DNA from: QFNR01 sp043842855
GTDB taxonomy: Bacteria; Pseudomonadota; Gammaproteobacteria; Burkholderiales; Neisseriaceae
DNA: 64,000 nucleotides
Assembly: GCA_043842855.1 (NCBI GenBank)
Contig: JBBPJF010000002.1
Span: 369,181-433,180, forward strand
Reading direction: 5' to 3'
Each line of letters starts with the position of its first letter. Positions within the stretch are counted from its first letter, which is position 1. Below, piece by piece: positions 35,601-42,250 of the stretch. The notes beneath the pieces were generated by a model. That model was not told where the DNA came from and searched no databases. It was given only the letters and a program-made list of their open reading frames with translations. Made by a program: the position numbers and the translations under genes.

Positions 35601-35907
35601 CCAACTCCAAAGCGCAATTGAGTGCTGTTTGTCCACCCATAGTAGGCAGAATAGCATCAGGTCGCTCTTTGGCGATAATTGTTTCCAAAACCTGGCAGTT
35701 GATAGGCTCGATATAAGTTACATCTGCAACTTCTGGATCAGTCATGATAGTGGCTGGATTGGAGTTAACCAATATAACTCGGTAACCCTCTTCTTTTAGC
35801 GCGCGGCAAGCTTGAGTACCAGAATAGTCAAATTCACAAGCTTGGCCAATAACAATAGGCCCAGCACCTATTATCAGAATGCTGTTTAAATCCGTTCTTT
35901 TGGGCAT
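32671..35907 (-). CDS. carB: Carbamoyl-phosphate synthase large chain
   Basis: Makes carbamoyl phosphate from bicarbonate, ATP and ammonia delivered by CarA, for pyrimidines and arginine. It is 1078 residues, full length, with two homologous ATP-grasp halves. The start is MPKRTDLNSILIIGAGPIVIGQACEFDYSG, the second-half equivalent is KILILGGGPNRIGQGIEFDYC, and the C-terminal allosteric MGS-like domain includes GTADYLRNLGF. It lies 39 bases after carA. rnhA begins within its last codons. Confidence 0.98.
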   Translation of the reverse strand: MPKRTDLNSILIIGAGPIVIGQACEFDYSGTQACRALKEEGYRVILVNSNPATIMTDPEVADVTYIEPINCQVLETIIAKERPDAILPTMGGQTALNCALELAEKSILEQYQVELIGASRDAIVKAEDRGSFKQAMEKIGLSCPQSFICHTLEQAQLAQLRVGFPTLIRPSFTMGGTGGGIAYNIEEFLEICERGFDASPTHELLIEQSILGWKEYEMEVIRDRNDNCIVVCSIENFDPIGIHTGDSITVAPIQTLTDREYQRMRNASIAVLREIGVDTGGANVQFATNPRTGELIVIEMNPRVSRSSALASKATGFPIAKVAAKLAIGYTLDEIQNDITAGKTPASFEPTLDYVVTKLPRFAFEKFPAADDHLTTQMKSVGEVMAIGRTFQESLQKALRSLETGLSGLDSRSQDETVIRQELATPRAERILYIADAFRIGLTVEQVNEICAIDPWFLYQLHDLVQAEQKVCHLSVEGLSKERLLSLKRKGFSDKRLAYLLNTTETDLRHWRTEKFQLYPVYKRVDTCAGEFSTDTAYMYSTYEAFDEARPSSRPKILILGGGPNRIGQGIEFDYCCVHASLALREKGWETIMVNCNPETVSTDFDISDRLYFEPITLEDVLNLVHLERPHGIIVHYGGQTPLKLAQALTACGVNILGTSADSIDQAEDRARFQRILNVLNLKQPPNRVAKRVDEAVSLAEEIGYPLVVRPSYVLGGRAMRIVQNTEQLCEYMAKAVVVSEDNPVLLDHFLENAIEVDVDCISDGREVIIGGIMQHIEQAGVHSGDSACSIPAYSLNDTIQNEIRRQARELAILLKVVGLMNVQFAVQNEVVYVLEVNPRASRTIPFVSKAIGVPLAKIGARVMAGEKLKDIGLHAEILPEYFFVKEAVFPFIKFPGVDVILGPEMYSTGEVMGIGKTFPEAFIKAQIGAGFKIPKMGGRVFLSIRDEDKALLPELATNFLKSGYTLSATKGTADYLRNLGFSVETINKVMEGRPHVVDRIKNGDICLVINTVGSQIQSIKDSHSIRTSALNQNIPLYTTIAAGFVISQGLQCKDIQAVHALQQLRPEVNKNWTSNDN

Positions 35908-35946
35908 TTCGTTTTCTTCATATTGGGGTGGAGGGAGGTATGATCA

Positions 35947-37071
35947 TTACTTGTAGTTGCTCAGGTGGGAGACAAATTGATCAAAAACGTTCATCCAGTC
36001 CTGAGGACCAGGGCTTGCTTCCGGGTGGCCTTGGAAAGAAAAAACGGGTTGATCTACCAAGGTAAAACCTTGGAGAGAGTAGTCAAACAGAGAAACATGC
36101 GTCACTTTCGCTTCCGCAGGTAAAGTTTCTTCGGCTACTACAAAGCTATGATTTTGGCTGGTGATGATAACTTGACCAGTAGCAAGATCTAAAACAGGAT
36201 GATTAGCACCATGGTGGCCAAACTTCATCTTTTTTGTCTTAGCACCCAATGCCAAGGCTAACAGTTGGTGTCCCAAACAAATTCCTAGTATAGGGATAGA
36301 AGACTTCAAAAAGGTTTTGGTAGCTTCAATGGCATAGGTACAAGGTTCTGGATCTCCAGGGCCATTGGACAACACGATACCATGAGGTTTAAGTTCCAAG
36401 ACAGTTTGAGCGCTTGTATCGGCAGGAACAACAGTCAATTCACAACCTCTAGCCGCCAACGAACGCAGAATATTATGTTTAACGCCAAAATCATAAACGA
36501 CCACTCGATATTCGAAACTTGAAGGAGAAGGAAAACCATTCCCTAAGCTCCATTCTCCCTCAGTAAAGGAATAGGAGTTCCGACAGCTAACGAGGCGTAC
36601 CAAATCTTTTCCTTTTATGGAGCCAAAATCCTTAATACGTTGCTGTACTTCTGCTATGGAAACATGTCCCCCTGTTATAATGGCACCCACCTGAGCTCCC
36701 TCATTCCTAAGCAGATGCGTTAGTTGTCTGGTGTCAATTTCGGCGATAGCGACTAAGCCGTGTTGTTTTAGATAACTGGACAAATCACCTCTAGAACGAA
36801 AATGCGTAAGTCCCGTAGGGATGGTTCGAACGATCAGGCCATTAGCATAGATTTGATCGGACTCAGTATCTTCAGCATTTACTCCAGTGTTGCCAATATG
36901 CGGATAAGTCAGGGTAACGAGTTGTTGAGCGTAGGAAGGATCAGTCAGAATCTCTTGGTAACCGGTCATAGAGGTATTGAACACCACCTCACCGATGGTC
37001 AGGCCCTCAGCACCGATAGAAATCCCATTGAAAACCGTTCCGTTTGCCAGAACAAGTGTTGCCTCGGCCAT
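35947..37071 (-). CDS. carA: Carbamoyl-phosphate synthase small chain
   Basis: Glutaminase subunit that supplies ammonia to CarB. The 374 residues have the N-terminal CPSase domain (LANGTVFNG, VFNTSMTGYQEILTDPSY, GTVGA-like LRNEGAQVGAII) and the class I amidotransferase domain with Cys in PILGICLGHQLLALALG, KFGHHGANHPV, TSQNHSF and the His/Glu of HPEASPGP. The ATG is at 37071. It is first gene of the carA-carB-rnhA-peptidase operon. Confidence 0.97.
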   Translation of the reverse strand: MAEATLVLANGTVFNGISIGAEGLTIGEVVFNTSMTGYQEILTDPSYAQQLVTLTYPHIGNTGVNAEDTESDQIYANGLIVRTIPTGLTHFRSRGDLSSYLKQHGLVAIAEIDTRQLTHLLRNEGAQVGAIITGGHVSIAEVQQRIKDFGSIKGKDLVRLVSCRNSYSFTEGEWSLGNGFPSPSSFEYRVVVYDFGVKHNILRSLAARGCELTVVPADTSAQTVLELKPHGIVLSNGPGDPEPCTYAIEATKTFLKSSIPILGICLGHQLLALALGAKTKKMKFGHHGANHPVLDLATGQVIITSQNHSFVVAEETLPAEAKVTHVSLFDYSLQGFTLVDQPVFSFQGHPEASPGPQDWMNVFDQFVSHLSNYK

Positions 37072-37171
37072 CTTCTTGGTACCTCTTCTAGTGAAGTTGT
37101 TAGGGGTCTTAAAACGCGAAACGTAGGACCTCCCCTGATTGCCCCGCTATGCCTCGCTCGACGGGACCACC

Positions 37172-37200
37172 ATTCTAAAATAATTGTTTACAAATCGCAA
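37172..37200 (-). promoter_or_regulatory. Probable carA promoter
   Basis: On the minus strand TTGCGA (37200-37195) and TAGAAT (37177-37172) are spaced by 17 bases, about 100 bases upstream of carA. No PyrR, ArgR or purine box could be recognised with confidence in the leader. Confidence 0.5.
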
Positions 37201-37247
37201 ACCGCTTTCTTGATTGCCATTTATATTGAAGAAGCTCCTAAAAATTA

Positions 37248-37289
37248 ACTCAAATACCTTCTAAAACTATGGTTTTAAGCCATTTGAGT
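37248..37289. promoter_or_regulatory. Compound dyad upstream of the exporter operon
   Basis: ACTCAAAT (37248-37255) and ATTTGAGT (37282-37289) are exact complements. Between them AAAAC TATG GTTTT forms a second nested inverted repeat. The 42-base structure ends 16 bases before the -35 of the exporter promoter and could be an operator. Confidence 0.45.
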
Positions 37290-37304
37290 GGTACTTAACT
37301 TTCA

Positions 37305-37333
37305 TTGACAAAGGAAGTTTATCTTGAGAGAAT
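37305..37333 (+). promoter_or_regulatory. Promoter of the TolC/HlyD/ABC-2/M16 operon
   Basis: Consensus TTGACA (37305-37310), a spacer of exactly 17 bases and GAGAAT (37328-37333). It lies 108 bases upstream of the first start codon. It has the same -10 variant as the rpsU promoter. Confidence 0.6.
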
Positions 37334-37440
37334 CGTGCAGTTTTAGAAAATCAGATGGGGTTGGGTAGTAAGAGAGAAGGCTTTCTGACCAAAGGTTGCG
37401 CTCGGAGGCATGTTAGGAGAATGCTTAAATTGGGGAATTT

Positions 37441-38886
37441 GTGGTGGCTTTCGTGGTAGGGCTTAGGCAGAGTTCTTGGTGGCTGGTTTCTTGCCTCTTC
37501 GTTAGTGTTTTTCATGTGGCTTTTGCAAAGCAGGAACCGAGCTGTTTGAGTTTTACACAGGCGGTTGAGTTGCTGCAAGCACACTCTCCTGCACTTGCTG
37601 CCTCTCAGGCAGAAGTACAAAGTCAAGTTTACCAGAGACAAGCGGTGGGAGGACTGGGCCAGCCTAGCTTTTTGTTAGGCCACACCCGGGGGTACTATGA
37701 CCTGTATTCTCAAGTTCCTCTCGACAGTTTTCACCAGATGGGTATGGAGCTGGTTGATCAGTTGATTAACGAGAAGGTTCCTGGGTTTTTGCGTCCTTTG
37801 TTTAAATCCAATGGGGTTGTGGCGCCTAAGCAAACCGAGTTGCCTTTACATCTGCAAGGAAGAATACGCAATACCTCTGTCTTTATGGTTTGGCCTATTT
37901 ATACGGGTGGCTTATTCCGCTCGATACGTCACTTTGCTTCAGCCAAGATCCAGGAAAGTCAAGCAGAACAATATCAGACCTATGCCAAGGTGCATACTAC
38001 CCTAGTGGAACGCTATTTTGGGGCACAATTGCTTAAGCAAGCCTTGCGTTTGAGACAAGACGCAGTCAGAGCCATACAGAATCACGACCAGATGGCGCAG
38101 AGAGCGTTGGAGGAAGGGTTAATTTCTAAGGTTGAGCGTCTTCAAGCAAAAGTTGCATTGGAAGAAGCATTGAGGAATGCTAAAAAAGCGCAGAATGATA
38201 GTGAATTAGCTGATCTAGCTCTCAAAAAGATGCTAGGGCAGACTGAGGAAATTCGAGCCACTACCCCGCTCTTTGTTCACAAAAAACCTTTGGCCCAAGT
38301 AGATTATTTTACGGATATTGCATTACAGAATCATCCAGGACTATTGTTGGTAACCGCTAAAAGGGAGGAGGCACGTGCTTTGAAATCGGCGAGTGACTCG
38401 CGTTGGCTTCCCCACCTAACTCTACTGGGAAGTCATGAGTTGCGGAAACACAAGGCTAATAAGGCTGTTGCTCTAAATCTTAGCTGGACCCTTTACAGTT
38501 CTATCGATCGCAGGAAAGTAGAACAGTCCGTGCAACAAAGAATACGTCAGGCCAACTTAATGGAACAGCAAGCGAGGGAAGATATTAGCTTACTAATTGA
38601 GAAAAATTGGCGTAACCTGGAAAATACTAGAGAGCTGTTCTTCTCCCTACAGAGCGGCCTAGAAACGGCACGTGAATATGTGAAGTTAAGGCGTAGGGGT
38701 TTTCAAGAGGGGATCAATACCATGACTGAATTGGTAGACGCAGAGGTCAATTTGGAGAAAGTAGAAACCGAGAGGTTGAAAGCAGCCTACGATTATATTA
38801 CAGCTCTAAATCAGTTAACTACCAGTGTCGGACGGCCTGAACTCTTCGAAAAATTTATTGAAACTTCTGACATTAGGCTTAAGTAA
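37441..38886 (+). CDS. TolC-family outer membrane efflux protein
   Basis: An outer-membrane channel of the OEP/TolC family, 481 residues. A signal peptide covers about residues 1-29 (ending HVAFAKQ). The body has two repeats of long heptad helices, e.g. ALRLRQDAVRAIQNHDQMAQRALEEGLIS and TELVDAEVNLEKVETERLKAAYDYITALNQL, typical of the periplasmic tunnel. The GTG start at 37441 has GGGGA upstream; other GTGs at 37444 and 37453 are possible. It is first in a tight operon with an adaptor and two permeases, which supports a role in a tripartite pump. Confidence 0.9.
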   Translation: MVAFVVGLRQSSWWLVSCLFVSVFHVAFAKQEPSCLSFTQAVELLQAHSPALAASQAEVQSQVYQRQAVGGLGQPSFLLGHTRGYYDLYSQVPLDSFHQMGMELVDQLINEKVPGFLRPLFKSNGVVAPKQTELPLHLQGRIRNTSVFMVWPIYTGGLFRSIRHFASAKIQESQAEQYQTYAKVHTTLVERYFGAQLLKQALRLRQDAVRAIQNHDQMAQRALEEGLISKVERLQAKVALEEALRNAKKAQNDSELADLALKKMLGQTEEIRATTPLFVHKKPLAQVDYFTDIALQNHPGLLLVTAKREEARALKSASDSRWLPHLTLLGSHELRKHKANKAVALNLSWTLYSSIDRRKVEQSVQQRIRQANLMEQQAREDISLLIEKNWRNLENTRELFFSLQSGLETAREYVKLRRRGFQEGINTMTELVDAEVNLEKVETERLKAAYDYITALNQLTTSVGRPELFEKFIETSDIRLK

Positions 38887-38900
38887 CTGTACGAAGGGGT

Positions 38901-39890
38901 ATGAGCGTGAGAAGAAAAGTGCTGTTAGGAACTTTGTCAGGTATCCTGCTTATATTAATCTTTTGGGGTTTATTCCTGGCTGCTAGGCCTTCCAAACGTC
39001 TCATTCAAGGGGAGTTGGAACTAGAAGAGATAGACGTAGCAGCGAAGGTTCCTGGCCGTATTGGTGCCATTCTGGTAACGGAAGGAGACCAAGTACAGGT
39101 AGGCTCTCCTTTAATCGTTATGGATAGCCCTGAGATAGAAGCTAAAATTAAACAGGCAAAAGCAGCTAGCCGAGCAGCTTCTGCCCTAGTGGAAAAAGCT
39201 AACAATGGCGCTAGGCCTCAAGAAGTGGAGATGGCTAAAGAAACTTGGGGGAGGGCGCAGGCCGGTGCTAACTTAGCACAAAAGACTTATAACAGGGTTC
39301 AGCATCTCTATCAGGAGGGGTTACTGTCTCAGCAGAAAAAGGACGAAGCCTATGCTAATTATATTAATTATCGTGATCAGGCTGCAGCAGCTAAGGCACA
39401 GTATCTTATGGCGGTAGAAGGGGCGAGAGTAGAAGATAAGAAAGCAGCTCAGGCTCAGGCAGAGCGTGTTCAAGGTATTGTAGATGAAGCTCATGTAGCG
39501 GAAGAGGAGGCACATTTACGTAGTCCCATCAATGGTATGGTAGCTAAAGTTATTGCGAAGAAAGGTGAGATCATGCCTCAAGGGGTTGCTTTAGTAACGT
39601 TGGCGATTCCCGAACAGCAAACACTTTACTTTAATGTAAAAGAAACAGAGCTAAGTCACTTTGCTGTTGGCACTACTTTTCAAGCAGAAATTCCAGCTTT
39701 AGGACAGGGTAAACATGTATTTGTACGTAATTTCAAAGTGATCTACAGCAGCCCCTTACCTGATTTTGCCACCTGGAGACCAACCAAAAATACTGATGGC
39801 TTTGATGTAAAGACTTTTGAAGTGAAAGCTAAGCCGTTAGAGCCTATTCCTAAGGCTCGTTCAGGTATCTCGGTCCTTATCCGATACTAG
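38901..39890 (+). CDS. HlyD-family periplasmic adaptor
   Basis: Membrane-fusion protein linking an inner membrane pump to the TolC-like channel. It has 329 residues: one N-terminal membrane anchor (about 8-27), a lipoyl-like half motif (VDVAAKVPGRIGAILVTEGDQV-type region near 45-65), an Ala/Gln/Lys-rich coiled-coil hairpin (about 75-200), the second lipoyl half with LRSPINGMVAKVIAKKGEI, and beta-barrel. It is most like the YbhG/YhiI group. The ATG is preceded by GAAGGGG. It lies 14 bases after the channel gene. Confidence 0.92.
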   Translation: MSVRRKVLLGTLSGILLILIFWGLFLAARPSKRLIQGELELEEIDVAAKVPGRIGAILVTEGDQVQVGSPLIVMDSPEIEAKIKQAKAASRAASALVEKANNGARPQEVEMAKETWGRAQAGANLAQKTYNRVQHLYQEGLLSQQKKDEAYANYINYRDQAAAAKAQYLMAVEGARVEDKKAAQAQAERVQGIVDEAHVAEEEAHLRSPINGMVAKVIAKKGEIMPQGVALVTLAIPEQQTLYFNVKETELSHFAVGTTFQAEIPALGQGKHVFVRNFKVIYSSPLPDFATWRPTKNTDGFDVKTFEVKAKPLEPIPKARSGISVLIRY

Positions 39891-39903
39891 GTATAGAAAC
39901 GCT

Positions 39904-41094
39904 ATGGCATCCTGGGAAGCTTTTCGTATTAGTTTGCGCAGGGAACTGGCTTGGCTGAAATCAAATTTCTGGCATTGGGGGATGATCAGTGTATTACCGT
40001 TAATTTTTAGTTTGCTTTTATGGTATCTGTTTTCTCTACAAATTCCACGTGATTTGTCTATTGGAGTAGTGGATCTAGATAATACTTCTATTACTCGGCA
40101 TTTAATAAGATATTTAGATGCCAGCCCAGGACTGGCCGTTACGAATCGTTTCTCCTCTCAAAAGGAAGCAGAAAGTGCTTTGAGAAGTGGTACTGTAGTA
40201 GCAGTCCTATTCATTCCTAAACATCTAACTCAATCTGTTAAGACACAGCGTAGGGCAGAGTTGGTTCTACAACATAATGCGCAGTTTGGTACGCATTCTC
40301 CCTTAGTACAAAGGGATGTACGTAAGGCAGTAGCTACATTATCTGCTGGTGTTAAAATCAATATCAAGGTGAAGCATGGAGCTACACCTCAGACTGCCGT
40401 GGATACAGTTAATCCATTACAAGTGGTACTGGTGCCTATGTTTAATCGGAGTTCTAACTATCAAATCTATCTGGCCGGTGCTTTGATTCCGACACTATTG
40501 CACATCGTCGCAATGCTGACAGGAGCTTATATTTTTGGTAGAGAACTTAAAGATAGAACTTTAGGAAAATGGTTAAGCCGTTATCGTAGTTCACCTACTC
40601 TCTCTATTTTATTAGGTGCCATTGCAGGTAAGATATTGCCTTCACTAATTGCTTTTTCCTTGCAGGGGTTATTATTTTTATACCTTTTTGAAGGTGTACT
40701 TAAAGCTTCAGGCGTAGCGTTGATAGAAAATATATTAGGAATGGTTTTCTTCTTTTCAGTGTGCTTATTGCTAGGCGCCTGCTTTTCACTGCTTACGCGT
40801 TCTTTGCGTTTAGGTTTAACAATAAGTAGTTTTATTTCCGCGCCAGCCTTTACTTTTAGTGGCATCGGGTTTCCAATGGAGTCTTTTCCAAGTTTTGCTG
40901 TAATTTGGGCAAAGTTGCTTCCTTTAACACATTACCTCAGCCTGCAGGTCAATTTACTGCAGATAGGTATCCCAACCCTGGAAGCATTACCAGTGCTGTT
41001 GGGGTTTCTATTTTATGCATTACTTTTGCTTATATTGTTGCAATGGCTAGTGCAGCTTGCCAATAGACATCCTGAAACTTGGGGAGCACGTTAG
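39904..41094 (+). CDS. ABC-2 type permease, first paralogue
   Basis: A 396-residue inner membrane protein of the ABC-2 (ABC2_membrane_3) family. One N-terminal helix (about 25-44) is followed by a large periplasmic domain starting IGVVDLDNTSITRHLIRYLDASP, then five to six C-terminal helices from about residue 195. There are no Walker motifs. It is paralogous to the next gene (DLSIGVVDLDN vs VPTGIVDLDHS; both SP.. and FIPKHLT/VIPPYLT). Family members work with a separate ATPase, but none is encoded in the operon. Confidence 0.88.
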   Translation: MASWEAFRISLRRELAWLKSNFWHWGMISVLPLIFSLLLWYLFSLQIPRDLSIGVVDLDNTSITRHLIRYLDASPGLAVTNRFSSQKEAESALRSGTVVAVLFIPKHLTQSVKTQRRAELVLQHNAQFGTHSPLVQRDVRKAVATLSAGVKINIKVKHGATPQTAVDTVNPLQVVLVPMFNRSSNYQIYLAGALIPTLLHIVAMLTGAYIFGRELKDRTLGKWLSRYRSSPTLSILLGAIAGKILPSLIAFSLQGLLFLYLFEGVLKASGVALIENILGMVFFFSVCLLLGACFSLLTRSLRLGLTISSFISAPAFTFSGIGFPMESFPSFAVIWAKLLPLTHYLSLQVNLLQIGIPTLEALPVLLGFLFYALLLLILLQWLVQLANRHPETWGAR

Positions 41095-41095
41095 T

Positions 41096-42250
41096 ATGTG
41101 GTTTTTTTACCAAGTTTGGAAAGCCAGTGTAAAACAAACCTTCAGATTAATTGCTAGAGATAATGCAGTATTGTTGCTTTTAGTGATTGCGCCCACGATA
41201 TATTGCTTTTTTTATGGTTGGCCTATGCAAAAACAACAAGTACTTGAGGTCCCTACAGGTATTGTGGATTTAGACCACTCCAAACTTTCTAGAATGATGA
41301 TACGCTATGCTAGCGCTAGCCCAAGAATTAGACCTAAGGTCTTTTTCTCAGAAACCTCAGCTCAGCAAGCTATGGTGAAAAGAAGTATAGAGGGTTATTT
41401 AGTTATTCCTCCGTATTTGACGCATGATCTGTCCCTGAATCGACCGGTAAAGTTAAGGGTCTATACCAATGGCAGCTATGCATTGTTAAATCAGGCTGTT
41501 TCTTATGGCTTCCTTGAAAGTATGGGGACTATCTCGGCAGGTATTGATCTAAAAAAATTAACTGCTCGAGGCCTTTCCATGAGGCAAGCTAGGGTAGCAC
41601 GTAATCCCTTAGCATTAAAACTACAGGGTTATTTCAATACCTTTGGGGGGTATGGGAGATATATATTGCCTGCTGTGGCAATAGTTATTTTTCAACAAAC
41701 CTTGTTAATGGCAGTGGCGATGTTTATTGCTACTCTGTGGGAGACAGGGAAGGCATATACTTCGACTGCCGCTTGGTTAGGCCGCATTACTGTTTTTACT
41801 GCTATTTCCTGGCTACTTGGTCTATTTTATTTCGGATGGGTTTTCTATTTTTTAGATGTGGCGCGGGCAGGGAATATTTTAGGCGCCTGTTTGCTTTTAT
41901 TCATTTTCTCTCCCACAGTAGTTATTCTCGGCGCTCTGACGGGTTTACTGGTTAAAGGGAGGGAGCGTTGCTTATACGTGGTCATCTTTATTTCGTTGCC
42001 TTTGTACTTTATTTGTGGCATCTCTTGGCCTAGTGAAGGCATGCCAGCAATAATAAAACTTTTTCGCTATTTTGTTCCTTCAACTGCAGCAGTTAATGCC
42101 TCTCTTAGACTAAATCAAATGGGGGCTACTTTATATGATGTTCGTTATTTATTGCTAGATATTTTCTTAATAGGTTTGGTTGCATTAAGTGGTTTGATGT
42201 ACGTCGGTCGACATAACTCATCACAGGAGAAAAGAGAAAATGCAGCGTAA
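41096..42250 (+). CDS. ABC-2 type permease, second paralogue
   Basis: A 384-residue ABC-2 family permease with the same plan as its neighbour: N-terminal helix, periplasmic domain with GIVDLDHSKLSRMMIRYASASPR, and C-terminal helices from about residue 185. The ATG at 41096 lies one base after the stop of the first permease, with GGGGAG upstream; the frame is open back to 41057 but that part overlaps the previous gene. The 3' end overlaps the M16 gene by 11 bases. The pair probably forms a heterodimeric channel. Confidence 0.88.
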   Translation: MWFFYQVWKASVKQTFRLIARDNAVLLLLVIAPTIYCFFYGWPMQKQQVLEVPTGIVDLDHSKLSRMMIRYASASPRIRPKVFFSETSAQQAMVKRSIEGYLVIPPYLTHDLSLNRPVKLRVYTNGSYALLNQAVSYGFLESMGTISAGIDLKKLTARGLSMRQARVARNPLALKLQGYFNTFGGYGRYILPAVAIVIFQQTLLMAVAMFIATLWETGKAYTSTAAWLGRITVFTAISWLLGLFYFGWVFYFLDVARAGNILGACLLLFIFSPTVVILGALTGLLVKGRERCLYVVIFISLPLYFICGISWPSEGMPAIIKLFRYFVPSTAAVNASLRLNQMGATLYDVRYLLLDIFLIGLVALSGLMYVGRHNSSQEKRENAA

